Source: Paracoccus homiensis (GTDB lineage: Bacteria; Pseudomonadota; Alphaproteobacteria; Rhodobacterales; Rhodobacteraceae). Taken from it: a stretch of DNA of 64,000 bases. A program made the position numbers and the translations under genes. Location of the stretch: positions 310,001-374,000 of the forward strand of contig NZ_FOHO01000001.1 in assembly GCF_900111675.1 (NCBI RefSeq), written 5' to 3'. The notes below the pieces were generated by a model. That model did not search any database, was not told the origin of the DNA, and worked only from the letters and a program-made list of their open reading frames with translations. Shown one piece after another: positions 29,280 to 38,430 of the stretch (within the stretch, counting starts at the first letter, position 1; each line of letters opens with the position of its first letter).

Positions 29280-29876
29280 ATGGCACATGCTTTGATCGTG
29301 ATCGATATGCAGAACGACTTTTGCCCGGGCGGCGCGCTGGCCGTGGCGGGTGGCGATCAGATCGTCGCGCCGATCAACGACATGATGCGCGACTATGACG
29401 CCGTTGTGCTGACCCAGGACTGGCATCCCGCGGATCACAGCAGCTTTGCCGAAAACCACCGCGACGCGCAGCCCTTCAGCGTCACCCAGATGCCCTATGG
29501 CCCGCAGGTCCTGTGGCCGCGCCATTGCGTCATCGGCAGCGAGGGCGCCGATTTTCACAGCGGCCTGCGCCTGGACCGCGCCGATCTGGTGATCCGCAAG
29601 GGCTTTCGCCGCCAGATCGACAGCTATTCCGCCTTTTTCGAGAACGACCACGAAACCACCACCGGTCTGGCCGGCTATCTGCGTGACCGGGGGCTGACCG
29701 ATCTGACGCTGGTCGGGCTGGCACATGATTTCTGCGTCGCCTGGAGCGCGATCGACGCCGCCCGTCTGGGATTTGCCGTCCGGGTCGTGGAATCCGCCAC
29801 GCGGGCCATCGACCTGAACGGCAGCCGCGATCAGGCCCGGACCCAGATGCGGCAGGCGGGCGTTGTTCTGGCCTGA
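29280..29876 (+). CDS. pncA: Nicotinamidase PncA
   Basis: Hydrolyses nicotinamide to nicotinate for NAD salvage. The 198-residue protein has catalytic Asp9 (VIDMQNDFCPGG), Lys107 (VIRKGF) and Cys152 (AHDFCVAW), and the metal site DWHPADH (Asp47, His49, His53). GAAAGGAG precedes the ATG. The next gene, pncB, uses the product. Confidence 0.95.
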   Translation: MAHALIVIDMQNDFCPGGALAVAGGDQIVAPINDMMRDYDAVVLTQDWHPADHSSFAENHRDAQPFSVTQMPYGPQVLWPRHCVIGSEGADFHSGLRLDRADLVIRKGFRRQIDSYSAFFENDHETTTGLAGYLRDRGLTDLTLVGLAHDFCVAWSAIDAARLGFAVRVVESATRAIDLNGSRDQARTQMRQAGVVLA

Positions 29877-29933
29877 AAGTCTTGCACCGCAAGCGTTTTT
29901 CAGGGACCAAGGTGAAAAGTCAGGGGGCCGCAG

Positions 29934-31226
29934 ATGGTCGATATTGCCACGCGCGTTTACAATCACAAATGGAAGATCGACCCGATCGTCCGGTCGCTGA
30001 TCGACAATGATTTCTACAAGCTGCTGATGTGCCAGTCGGTGTTCCGCAACCGGCCGGACACCAATGTCACCTTCAGCCTGATCAATCGCAGCAAGCAGAT
30101 CCGTCTGGCCGACCTGATCGACGAGGGCGAACTGCGTGAACAGCTGGATCACGTGCGCGGCCTGTCGCTGTCGCGTGGCGAAAGCACATGGCTGCGCGGC
30201 AACACCTTCTATGGCAAGCGGCAGATGTTCCGCTCGGATTTCATGGAATTCCTCGAAGGGTTGCGGCTGCCCGCCTACCATCTGGAAAAGCGTGACGGTC
30301 AGTATGAGCTGACCTTCGAAGGCCGCTGGCCCGAAGTGATGCTGTGGGAAATCCCCGCGCTTGCCATCCTGATGGAACTGCGCTCGCGCGCGGTGCTGAA
30401 GGATATGGGCCGGTTCGAATTGCAGGTACTTTATGCGCAGGCGATGACCCGGCTGTGGGAAAAGGTTCAGCATCTGCGCAACCTGCCCGATCTGCGGATC
30501 GCCGATTTCGGCACCCGTCGGCGGCACAGCTTTCTGTGGCAGGACTGGTGCGTGCAGGCCATGATCGAGGGGCTGGGCGACCGCTTTACCGGCACATCCA
30601 ACTGCCTGATCGCCATGCATCGCGACATCGAGGCGATCGGCACCAACGCCCATGAATTGCCGATGGTCAATGCCGCCCTGGCCGAGGACGACACCGCCCT
30701 GCGCCGTGCGCCCTATGACGTGCTGGCCGATTGGCACGACGAACACGAAGGCAACCTGCGCATCATCCTGCCCGACACCTATGGCACCCGCGGCTTTCTG
30801 GAACAGGCCCCCGACTGGCTGGCGGGCTGGACGGGCATCCGCATCGACAGCGGCGATCCCGCGACGGGCGCGGAAACCGCGATTTCGTGGTGGAAGTCGC
30901 GCGGCGAGGATCCCCGCAACAAGCTGATCATCTTTTCCGACGGGCTGGATGTCGACAAGATTGCCCAGCTGCACCACCAGTTCCACGGCCGCGTGAAGGT
31001 CAGTTTCGGCTGGGGCACACTGTTGACCAATGATTTCCGCGGGCTGGTCCCAGGTGATGGGCTGGCCCCGTTCAGCCTGGTCTGCAAGGCCGTCGCCGCG
31101 AATGGCCAACCAACGGTCAAGCTGTCGGACAACCCGGCCAAGGCCATGGGTCCGGCGGATGAGGTCGAACGCTACAAACGCGTCTTCGGCGTCGGCCAGC
31201 AGACCGCATCCGAGGTCGTCGTCTAA
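29934..31226 (+). CDS. pncB: Nicotinate phosphoribosyltransferase PncB
   Basis: Forms nicotinate mononucleotide from nicotinate and PRPP with ATP. The 430-residue length is normal. [25 protein letters not shown] (with the autophosphorylated His region further on in [10 protein letters not shown]) and GIRIDSGDP are family marks. It follows pncA by 57 bases, giving a two-gene NAD-salvage operon. Its TAA shares bases with the stop of the convergent phosphate transporter gene (CTAA at 31223-31226). Confidence 0.95.
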   Translation: MVDIATRVYNHKWKIDPIVRSLIDNDFYKLLMCQSVFRNRPDTNVTFSLINRSKQIRLADLIDEGELREQLDHVRGLSLSRGESTWLRGNTFYGKRQMFRSDFMEFLEGLRLPAYHLEKRDGQYELTFEGRWPEVMLWEIPALAILMELRSRAVLKDMGRFELQVLYAQAMTRLWEKVQHLRNLPDLRIADFGTRRRHSFLWQDWCVQAMIEGLGDRFTGTSNCLIAMHRDIEAIGTNAHELPMVNAALAEDDTALRRAPYDVLADWHDEHEGNLRIILPDTYGTRGFLEQAPDWLAGWTGIRIDSGDPATGAETAISWWKSRGEDPRNKLIIFSDGLDVDKIAQLHHQFHGRVKVSFGWGTLLTNDFRGLVPGDGLAPFSLVCKAVAANGQPTVKLSDNPAKAMGPADEVERYKRVFGVGQQTASEVVV

Positions 31227-32662
31227 AGCCCGTTCGCCGCCGCCACCAACAGATAGGCCACCCCGCCAAGCAGCGCCGTCACCGGCACCGTCACCAGCCA
31301 GGCCGCCGTCATCGTCGCCACATGGCTGCGCCGGATCAGGCGGCGGCGGCGGCGCTCTTCGATGGGCAAGGCGTCGCGTTGCCGGTCGCTTTGGCGATCC
31401 AGCCATTCGCGGGCAAAACCCACGCCGAAGATGCCGCCCACCGCCACATGCGTGGTCGACACCGGCAGCCCGGCCCCCGATGCGATCAACACGGTCGCCG
31501 CCGTCGCCAGCGACACGCAGAACGCGCGAACCGGATTAAGCCGGGTGATCCCGCTGCCGACCATGACGACCAACCGCCGCCCGAACAACAGCGTTCCCAG
31601 CGCGATCGCCAATCCGGCCCCGGCAAGCACCCAGATCGGCACCTGCGACGCGCCATGCGGGGCCCCTGTCGGCAGAATGACCGAAAGCGGGCCGGCCACA
31701 TTGCCCACGTCATTGGCGCCATGCGCGAAGGCCATGATGACCACGGCCACGACCAATGGTGGCCGGAACAGATGTTTCAGGCGGGGTCTGGACTGGATGC
31801 GGCTGAACTCGGCCACCAGGCGGCGGCGCATGGCCCAGGCCGCAGGCCCGGCGATCAGCAGCGACGCCACCTGCATCGAGACCAGCGGCACATCCAGCCT
31901 GCGCGAGATCAGCAGCGACAGATAGATGCCGAACAGCCCGACCATCACACCGACAAGCGCGGGGATCCAGCGCAGCGCGGCGGCCTCGCGGTTATCGGCC
32001 TGTGCGACGCGCAGCGTGATCAGGATCAGGACACCACCGGCCAGCCCGGCCGCGATCAGGGGCGACACCACCCAGGCCGAGGCGATGCTGGCAAGCACGC
32101 TCCATTTGACGGCAAAGACACCCATCGCCGCGACACTGGCCCCTGAAATCGCACCGACAATCGAATGCGAGGTACTGACCGGCAACCCGATTCCGGTCGC
32201 CAGCGTGATCCAGCTTGCCGCGCCGATCAGTGCGCCCAGCATCAGAACCTGCAGATGAAAGGCCGAAGGTGCCATATCCAGATTGAAGATACCCCCGGCA
32301 AGGCGCTGTGTCACGGCACCGCCGCCAAGCGAGGCGCCCGCAAGCTCGGCCATCGCCACAAGGAACAGTCCGGGCAGAACACCGATGGCCCCTGCCCCCA
32401 CCGCCGGACCAAGCGAATTGGCCACATCGTTCGATCCGATCGCCAGCCCCAGCCACACGGCCACGACGACGGCGGCACTGATCGCGATGTTCTGGTCGAC
32501 GCCGGATTGAAAGCTCATGAATACCAGCAGCCCCGCGACCGCCACGATCAGGCCCAGACCCAGCCGCCAGACGGGCTGAAACGCATGGACCTGCGCCTGC
32601 TCGGCGTGGGTCAGGCGGGTCAGATCCTTGTCGAGGATCCGATATTCGGAAGGCGGCGGCAC
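31223..32662 (-). CDS. Inorganic phosphate transporter, PiT family
   Basis: Low-affinity phosphate (metal-phosphate) symporter in the inner membrane, 479 residues. The PiT repeats are clear: [17 protein letters not shown] in the N-terminal half and [16 protein letters not shown] in the C-terminal half, with about ten hydrophobic helices. The gene begins with GTG and lies 15 bases after the Nudix gene, so nudix-arfB-pit may be one transcript. It complements the high-affinity Pst system at 56776-61520. Confidence 0.93.
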   Translation of the reverse strand: MPPPSEYRILDKDLTRLTHAEQAQVHAFQPVWRLGLGLIVAVAGLLVFMSFQSGVDQNIAISAAVVVAVWLGLAIGSNDVANSLGPAVGAGAIGVLPGLFLVAMAELAGASLGGGAVTQRLAGGIFNLDMAPSAFHLQVLMLGALIGAASWITLATGIGLPVSTSHSIVGAISGASVAAMGVFAVKWSVLASIASAWVVSPLIAAGLAGGVLILITLRVAQADNREAAALRWIPALVGVMVGLFGIYLSLLISRRLDVPLVSMQVASLLIAGPAAWAMRRRLVAEFSRIQSRPRLKHLFRPPLVVAVVIMAFAHGANDVGNVAGPLSVILPTGAPHGASQVPIWVLAGAGLAIALGTLLFGRRLVVMVGSGITRLNPVRAFCVSLATAATVLIASGAGLPVSTTHVAVGGIFGVGFAREWLDRQSDRQRDALPIEERRRRRLIRRSHVATMTAAWLVTVPVTALLGGVAYLLVAAANGL

Positions 32663-32677
32663 GCGTGACGGTCCCGT

Positions 32678-33124
32678 CTATGCCGCGGGCAAGGCGCGCA
32701 GGATGCGTTTCAGCCCCGGTTCCGCGACCAGATCCGCCGCATCGTCAGGCGCGAACCATTCGCGGCGGCGTTGATCGTGTTCGGGAAAGCGATCCTGCAA
32801 CTGCAAGACCCTCAGGCGAAAGACACGAACCTCGACCGGGATGGAAAACCCCTCATCCTGATCCTTGTCATAGCTGTAGCGACCCAGCTCCAGTTCCGAG
32901 ATGTCACCCCGAACCCCGGCCTCTTCCCACGCCTCTTGCGCGGCGGCACCCGACAGGCTGCGCCCTTCCATGGGCCAGCCCTTCGGGATGACCCAGCGGC
33001 CCGTTCCACGGCTGGTTATCAAAAGAACATTCGCGGTGTCGGGATGAATGCACAGTGCGGCGACCTGCATCTGCGGCGGGCGACGTCCGATCACCATGTT
33101 GAAGGTGCGGTGAAGAAGGTTCAT
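32678..33124 (-). CDS. Nudix hydrolase, DIPP-like
   Basis: A 148-residue Nudix protein related to diphosphoinositol-polyphosphate/dinucleoside polyphosphate hydrolases (RWVIPKGWPMEG). The Nudix box reads GWPMEGRSLSGAAAQEAWEE followed by AGV: the catalytic Glu cluster (QExxEE) is intact, but the usual RE is QE and the first Glu of the box is Arg. Substrate unknown. Its ATG overlaps the arfB stop by four bases. Confidence 0.85.
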   Translation of the reverse strand: MNLLHRTFNMVIGRRPPQMQVAALCIHPDTANVLLITSRGTGRWVIPKGWPMEGRSLSGAAAQEAWEEAGVRGDISELELGRYSYDKDQDEGFSIPVEVRVFRLRVLQLQDRFPEHDQRRREWFAPDDAADLVAEPGLKRILRALPAA

Positions 33125-33543
33125 TCCTCGCCCTCCACCTTGCCACGCAGGGATTTGACCTCACCCCGAATGGATTTCGCCTTCAGACGACGTTTCTGGC
33201 TGCCCAAGGTCGGACGGGTCGCGATGCGGCGCTTGGGGGCGACGCTGGCCTTGCGGATCAATTCGGCCATCCGCTCGCGCGCAATGTCGCGGTTGCGCGC
33301 CTGCGACCGCGTGTCCTGACACAGAATCACCACGGCGCCGTCCGACGTCCAGCGGCGACCCGAAAGACGCCTGAGACGACGTTTCACGGCGTCGGTCAAA
33401 CTGGGCGAACGCTCTGCTTCGAAGCGTAATTCTACTGCCGTTTCAACCTTGTTCACGTTCTGGCCCCCGGGCCCCTGAGACCGGGTAAACTGCTCGGACA
33501 GTTCCCACTCCTGTATTTTTATATCATCGGACACATGCAGCAT
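33121..33543 (-). CDS. arfB: Alternative ribosome-rescue factor ArfB (peptidyl-tRNA hydrolase)
   Basis: Frees stalled ribosomes by hydrolysing peptidyl-tRNA. The 140-residue protein has the catalytic GGQ (residues 26-28) in TRSQGPGGQNVNKVETAVEL and a basic C-terminal tail (RRLKAKSIRGEVKSLRGK) that enters the empty mRNA channel. I take ATG 33543; TTG at 33552 is possible. Neither has a clear ribosome-binding site. Confidence 0.94.
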   Translation of the reverse strand: MLHVSDDIKIQEWELSEQFTRSQGPGGQNVNKVETAVELRFEAERSPSLTDAVKRRLRRLSGRRWTSDGAVVILCQDTRSQARNRDIARERMAELIRKASVAPKRRIATRPTLGSQKRRLKAKSIRGEVKSLRGKVEGEE

Positions 33544-33631
33544 AACGGCCAATATGCTGCTTGGTTCCCCGATTAAAAGTGCCCAAGCGTTAACTTTGAA
33601 TTAATTTTCGCCCCGGATGCCTAAAGAATGT

Positions 33632-34489
33632 TCATTTGATCCGGCCGATCCCGTCCTGTTCGGGCCAATGCGCAAAGGGCAGAACCGCCCCGTCGCTGCG
33701 GCTTTTCTTTACCCTGTTCAAATCGACCTCGGCAAATACCCAGCCGGGCTGATCCATTTCCCCTTCGGAAATGATTCCGGTTTCGGGCCAAAAACCATCG
33801 GGCGGCCCGTAAATGGCGGCTTTTCCGTGGTTTTCGTCAATCGCGGGGTTCCAGTCGACCGGGCAGACGGTCGGTGCATGGACCACCACGCATTGGCTTT
33901 CCAAGGCCCGCGCCATAGACCCGATCCGCACACGGTGAAAGCCTGCGACGGTGTCGGTGCAGCTGGGAACCAAGATCAGTTCCGCCCCCGCCGTGGCCAG
34001 AACGCGCCCCAGAAGGGGAAACTCGCTGTCATAGCAGATCAGGATGCCGATCCGACCCAAAGCCGTGTCAAATAGCCGCAGCCCCGGCGCGCCGCGGACA
34101 TCCCAATCGTCCCGCTCGAACCGGGTCATGATCTGCTTGTCCTGATGACCGATCACGCCATCCGGGCCGAACAGAACCGCGCGATTGACCGGACGGTCCC
34201 CGGTGAATGCCGGCCCCGAGGCCGCAAGGATGTGACAGCCATGATCGCGTGCCAGCCGCAGATGCAGATCGGCCACGGCGTCGGCATGGCGGGCAACCTC
34301 GTGCAGGGATCTTTCCAGATCGCCTGCAATGTCGCGCCCGCCAAGCGAGGCCAGCTCCATCGCGCCATATTCGGGAAACACCAGCAGATCGGCCCCCTCT
34401 GCCGCCTGGACCCATCGGGTGATCTTGTCGGCATAGGCGTCGAAACTGTCGAGCCAATCCATCGGATAGGCGGCAGAGGCGATCTTCAT
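33632..34489 (-). CDS. Carbon-nitrogen hydrolase (nitrilase superfamily)
   Basis: A 285-residue amidase/nitrilase-fold enzyme with the catalytic triad visible: Glu in LLVFPEYGAMEL, Lys in GHQDKQIMTRFE, Cys in IGILICYDSEFPLLGR. It acts on amides or nitriles in the cytoplasm. Its ATG overlaps the stop of the GNAT gene by four bases, which in turn overlaps the SnoaL gene, so the three are coupled. Such GNAT-nitrilase couples are common in bacteria, but I know no defined substrate. Confidence 0.9.
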   Translation of the reverse strand: MKIASAAYPMDWLDSFDAYADKITRWVQAAEGADLLVFPEYGAMELASLGGRDIAGDLERSLHEVARHADAVADLHLRLARDHGCHILAASGPAFTGDRPVNRAVLFGPDGVIGHQDKQIMTRFERDDWDVRGAPGLRLFDTALGRIGILICYDSEFPLLGRVLATAGAELILVPSCTDTVAGFHRVRIGSMARALESQCVVVHAPTVCPVDWNPAIDENHGKAAIYGPPDGFWPETGIISEGEMDQPGWVFAEVDLNRVKKSRSDGAVLPFAHWPEQDGIGRIK

Positions 34490-35070
34490 AGGGACCTCAT
34501 CCAGAATTGCAGCGGCTTGCCGGTTTCGACCGGCTCGCCGACATCCTTCCATGAAAACCGGGCCGTGACACCCGGCAAGGGCTGATAGCCCCGCTTGCGC
34601 CAGAACCCGTCCAGCGGGCGATAGGTTGCGGGCCGCGCCGGATGATCGGCCGGGCGCTGCACGCTGCAAAAGGCCGAATAGCGAAAGCCCAGGCGCCGCG
34701 CGTGATCTTCGCGCGCATCAAAGAAGGCATGGCCCAGGCCATGCCCGCGATACCGGGGCAACAGCACCGATTCCGCACAGTAGAAGATCTGCGACAGATC
34801 CTCGGGACGGTCGGCAAAGGCGGCGGCGAAATCATCCGCGTGATCGGCCATCGGCGCCCCGGTCGAGGCCCCGACGATCCGACCGCCATCGCGGGCCACG
34901 ACCACCACCGCATCTGGCGACTGATAGGCCGCCAGATAGCGCCGTTCGTAGTCCGGATCGCCGTCATACAGATAGGGCCAGTCGCGAAACACCGCGATGC
35001 GCAACCGCGCCACATCGTCCAGCGCGTCGGTCAGCGCCGCGCCTGTCAGCACCCGCGTGGTGACGGTCAT
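34486..35070 (-). CDS. GNAT-family N-acetyltransferase
   Basis: A 194-residue acetyltransferase. VLLPRYRGHGLGHAFFDARE is the acetyl-CoA pyrophosphate loop (R/Q-x-x-G-x-G/A), and VVVARDGGRIVGASTG is the preceding beta strand. Middle gene of a tightly overlapping three-gene operon with a nitrilase-fold hydrolase downstream and a SnoaL-like protein upstream. Acyl acceptor unknown. Confidence 0.88.
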   Translation of the reverse strand: MTVTTRVLTGAALTDALDDVARLRIAVFRDWPYLYDGDPDYERRYLAAYQSPDAVVVVARDGGRIVGASTGAPMADHADDFAAAFADRPEDLSQIFYCAESVLLPRYRGHGLGHAFFDAREDHARRLGFRYSAFCSVQRPADHPARPATYRPLDGFWRKRGYQPLPGVTARFSWKDVGEPVETGKPLQFWMRSL

Positions 35071-35468
35071 CCCGCAACCTGACGCATCCAGTCGGCGAGA
35101 TTGTAATAGGTGGTCACCCGCGAAATCTTGCCGTCGCGGATGGTAAAGAACGATCCCGCAGGCAGGCGGTAGGTCTGGCCATTGGCGGGGGGCAGCCCCT
35201 CGTCGGTCGACAGATAGGTGCCGTTGACGACGAATTCCGCCGCGGCGCGATCGCCCGCCTCATTGGCGAAGATCACCATATCGGTCAGGTTTTCGCGATA
35301 GCATTCGGTCATATGGGCGTTGAACCGGGCAAACAGATCCTTGCCCTTGCGGATCTGACCTTCGTTGACGTGATGTTCCACCTCGTCATGCAGCAGGTCC
35401 AGCATCCGGTCGGTCTGCCCGGCGTTGAACGCCTCGAAATAGGTCGCGATCAAAGTTTTGGTATCCAT
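35067..35468 (-). CDS. SnoaL/NTF2-like protein
   Basis: A 133-residue NTF2-fold protein (MDTKTLIATYFEAFNAGQTD, then GDRAAAEFVVNGTYLSTDEG and ISRVTTYYNLADWMRQV), as in SnoaL-like polyketide cyclases and ketosteroid isomerase relatives. Often a small-molecule-binding domain without catalysis. First gene of the three-gene operon, with AGAGGGG as ribosome-binding site; four-base overlap with the GNAT gene. Confidence 0.86.
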   Translation of the reverse strand: MDTKTLIATYFEAFNAGQTDRMLDLLHDEVEHHVNEGQIRKGKDLFARFNAHMTECYRENLTDMVIFANEAGDRAAAEFVVNGTYLSTDEGLPPANGQTYRLPAGSFFTIRDGKISRVTTYYNLADWMRQVAG

Positions 35469-35559
35469 GTGCCCCTCTTGCGCGTTTGACCGTTCTGTAG
35501 CGGGAATCTGGGCCGCGCGTCACCTCGGCACAAGGGACCAGATCGACTTGAATTTACCG

Positions 35560-35580
35560 GACAAGCTGTTAGCGCTTGTC
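35560..35580. promoter_or_regulatory. Palindromic site upstream of manB
   Basis: GACAAGC and GCTTGTC form a 7-bp inverted repeat around TGTTAGC. Within it GTTAGCGCTTGT has the central CG and half-site shape of LacI-family operators and resembles the site at 4733-4744. It lies 29 bases before the manB ATG, where a repressor would block transcription. Confidence 0.35.
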
Positions 35581-35609
35581 ATGAACCTAGCGCATGGAGG
35601 GTTGCGCCA

Positions 35610-36998
35610 ATGACCGACAAGAACAATCTTGGCCACCGCGAGATCACTTGCTTCAAGGCCTATGACGTCCGGGGCGAACTGGGCAAGAACCTGGACACCG
35701 ACGTCGCCTACCGGATCGGCCGCGCTTTTGCGCAGGCGCGGGATGCCAAACGCGTGGTCGTGGGCCGTGACAGCCGCGAAACCTCGCCCGAGCTGTCGGC
35801 GGCGCTGATCGAGGGCCTGACCGATGGGGGCGCGGATGTGCTGGATCTGGGCCTTGCCGGCACCGAAGAGGTCTATTTCCACACCGGTTTTCACGACACC
35901 GATGGCGGGATCGAGGTCACGGCATCGCATAATCCGATCAACTACAACGGAATGAAGATCGTCGGCCGTGGCTCGGCCCCGCTGGACCCGGCGACCGAAC
36001 TGCCGCCGATCGTCGAACTGGCGACGGGGGGCGCCTTCACCCCCGCCAGCAAGGGCAGCGTCACCGATTTCAGCCATGCCCGCGCCGATTACGCCAAGGC
36101 GATGGCCGATTTCGTGGATATCTCGGCGCTGCGCCCGATGAAGATCGTGGTCAATGCCGGGAACGGCACCGCAGGCCCGACCTTTGATGCCATTGCAGAA
36201 GAATTGCAGCGCCGGGGCGCGCCGCTGACCTTCGTGCGGATGCATCACGACGTGGACAGCAGCTTTCCGAACGGCATTCCCAACCCGCTGCTGCCGGAAA
36301 ACCAGCCGCCCACCGTCGAAAAGGTGCAGGCCGAAGGTGCCGATCTGGGGGTTGCCTGGGACGGCGATTTCGACCGCTGCTTCTTTTTCGACGAGAACGG
36401 GCGCTTTATCCCCGGCGAATATATCGTGGGCCTGCTGGGCGCGGCCTTCCTTGAAAAATCTCCGGGTGAAAAGATCGTGCATGACCCGCGCGTAATCATG
36501 AACACCCGCGCCATGATCCAGGAGGCTGGCGGCGAGGCCGTGGTCAGTAAGACCGGCCACGCCTTCATCAAGCGCAAGATGCGCGATGTCGGCGCGATCT
36601 ATGGCGGCGAGATGTCGGCGCACCACTATTTCCGCGACTTCTATTTCTGCGACAGCGGCATGATCCCGTGGCTGCTGATGATCGAATTGCTGTCGCGCAA
36701 GGGGCAGACGCTGGCCCAGCTGCTATCCGAACGGATGAAGCTTTACCCTTCGTCGGGCGAGACGAATTATCATATCGAGGACCCCGATGCGGCCATCGCG
36801 CGCCTGATCGACGCCTATGAGGCCAAGGCAGACAGCCGCGACGATCTGGACGGGGTGTCGCTCAGCTTCGGGACGTGGCGGTTCAACCTGCGCAAATCGA
36901 ACACCGAACCCGTGGTGCGCCTGAATGTCGAGGCCGATGGTGACGAGGCATTGGTGCGTGACAAGCAGGCCGAACTGGCCGCGCTGCTGAAGGGCTGA
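35610..36998 (+). CDS. manB: Phosphomannomutase ManB/CpsG
   Basis: Interconverts mannose-6- and mannose-1-phosphate (perhaps also the glucose phosphates), feeding GDP-mannose for polysaccharides. The 462-residue protein has ITCFKAYDVRGELG, the active Ser106 in EVTASHNPINYNG, the metal loop DGDFDR (251-256), GGEMSAHHYFRDF for sugar recognition and the phosphate-binding RKSNTEPVVRLN. The closest pattern is E. coli CpsG. It stands at the border of the polysaccharide region, convergent with the sulfotransferase gene. Confidence 0.93.
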   Translation: MTDKNNLGHREITCFKAYDVRGELGKNLDTDVAYRIGRAFAQARDAKRVVVGRDSRETSPELSAALIEGLTDGGADVLDLGLAGTEEVYFHTGFHDTDGGIEVTASHNPINYNGMKIVGRGSAPLDPATELPPIVELATGGAFTPASKGSVTDFSHARADYAKAMADFVDISALRPMKIVVNAGNGTAGPTFDAIAEELQRRGAPLTFVRMHHDVDSSFPNGIPNPLLPENQPPTVEKVQAEGADLGVAWDGDFDRCFFFDENGRFIPGEYIVGLLGAAFLEKSPGEKIVHDPRVIMNTRAMIQEAGGEAVVSKTGHAFIKRKMRDVGAIYGGEMSAHHYFRDFYFCDSGMIPWLLMIELLSRKGQTLAQLLSERMKLYPSSGETNYHIEDPDAAIARLIDAYEAKADSRDDLDGVSLSFGTWRFNLRKSNTEPVVRLNVEADGDEALVRDKQAELAALLKG

Positions 36999-37005
36999 TC
37001 CGAAG

Positions 37006-37027
37006 GGGCCGCGCGTCGTCGCGGCCC
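37006..37027. terminator. Bidirectional hairpin between manB and the sulfotransferase gene
   Basis: GGGCCGCG and CGCGGCCC form a perfect 8-bp stem around CGTCGT, placed in the 34-base gap between two converging genes and ending 6 bases before the sulfotransferase stop. Confidence 0.55.
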
Positions 37028-37032
37028 TTGTC

Positions 37033-38430
37033 CTATGGCGTTTCGGGAAAGCCGAAACTGACGAAATCGCGCTGATAGGCCTGTTTGGCGGCGCGGATCA
37101 GATCCGGCTGGTCCAGAAATTCGGGATAGGCCCCACCGGCCAACCGCTCCAACCTTGGGTCGTCGATGCCGGCAGCAGCGCATAGATGGGCCAGATCCTC
37201 GGACAACCGGCCTTCGCGCAACAGCATGTCGGGGGTGGAAAACCGGGCAAAACCCGCAATGACCTCGGTCTGGCTGGCCCAGTTCGGATGGGTCGGCAAC
37301 GAGGTCTGGCCATTCAGGGTGCGGCGCAGGAAATCCAGAAACTGCCCGAACACCCGCTCCAGATCGCTTTCCGACAGGTCGGCCAAGGCGTCATCGGCGG
37401 GCAGATCGACGCGATGGATATCGCGCAGGGTCTGGCGCAACACCGGCTTGGCCTGTGTCAGCAGGTGCAAGAACGCCTCCCATGCGCGATGCAGGGGATG
37501 ACGCAGGACGCTGAAGCTGCGATGCCCCGGATGGTCGCGTTTCCAGTGGCGCAGCGTCGTCTGGGTGAAATCGGCTTGCAGCGGGCCAAGGGCGGCCAGC
37601 CAATCAGACACCGGATCGTCGCTGCCGGCCTGCACCGGCATATAGATCAGGCCCTGCCCCGCGCCGCAGCCCTGAAAACTGGGCACGGCGGGTCCTCGGG
37701 CCGATTCGAAATTCGGCACCCGGCCCAGCCCAAAGGGATCGATCGCCTGCAAATCCTGCTGCATCTGCGAAAAATTGCGGACTTTCTGCGCCATCTCGCG
37801 CGGGTTCTGCGGCACCTGATCGGTGGCGGGGTTCACCCGGTCCAGATCGCGACGTCCCAGCCAGTGCAGCAGCCCCGTCATCACATCGGGATCGCGCAGA
37901 TCCTCATAGGCCAGCCAGAAACCCGACTGACCGCTGGTCTGCAACCGATGGGCGATACGCTGATGAAACCCTTCGGTTTCCGACAGCATCTGGCGAAATT
38001 CGGCACCGTCATAGGTGATCGCCGCCTCGGCCGGGGTTTCGGTTTCATTCAGTTTCCACTGATCGGTTTCCCAGGCCAGCCGGACCGAGACATAACTGTC
38101 CAGCGGGTTGCGCGTCAGGATGATCTTGGCGCAGCTTTGATCGTCCATGAAGGCGTCGAACACCCGCGGATCATGGTCGTGGAAATAGCGAAATCCGGGC
38201 AGATGCCCCGGCTTGTCGAACAGTTTCGCCAACAGGGCCATGGGATCGGCCTCGCGCGTTTCGCGGCTGATGCCCTGCAATTCCTCCTTGCCCGGCCAGC
38301 CCAGCATATAGGGGTTGAACGCCTCGCCAAAGCAGGTGACCCGTTTGACATGGTTCAGCGTCGCCTCCAGCAGGTTCGAGCCGGTGCGCATTCCGGCAAG
38401 GATCACGAAGCTGCGGAATTCAGTCGTCAT
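37033..38430 (-). CDS. Sulfotransferase, two-domain
   Basis: A 465-residue cytoplasmic sulfotransferase that probably moves sulfate from PAPS to a carbohydrate. FVILAGMRTGSNLLEATLN (residues 8-26) is the 5'-phosphosulfate loop and IILTRNPLDSYVSVRLAW the 3'-phosphate-binding part. In the C-terminal half, RSFSVLRHPLHRAWEAFLHL looks like a second 3'-phosphate-binding region, as in Sulfotransfer_2 proteins, without a recognisable first loop, so the protein may hold one active and one degenerate unit. It overlaps the preceding GT14-like gene by 11 bases. NodH-like labels in databases would refer to this family. Confidence 0.83.
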   Translation of the reverse strand: MTTEFRSFVILAGMRTGSNLLEATLNHVKRVTCFGEAFNPYMLGWPGKEELQGISRETREADPMALLAKLFDKPGHLPGFRYFHDHDPRVFDAFMDDQSCAKIILTRNPLDSYVSVRLAWETDQWKLNETETPAEAAITYDGAEFRQMLSETEGFHQRIAHRLQTSGQSGFWLAYEDLRDPDVMTGLLHWLGRRDLDRVNPATDQVPQNPREMAQKVRNFSQMQQDLQAIDPFGLGRVPNFESARGPAVPSFQGCGAGQGLIYMPVQAGSDDPVSDWLAALGPLQADFTQTTLRHWKRDHPGHRSFSVLRHPLHRAWEAFLHLLTQAKPVLRQTLRDIHRVDLPADDALADLSESDLERVFGQFLDFLRRTLNGQTSLPTHPNWASQTEVIAGFARFSTPDMLLREGRLSEDLAHLCAAAGIDDPRLERLAGGAYPEFLDQPDLIRAAKQAYQRDFVSFGFPETP

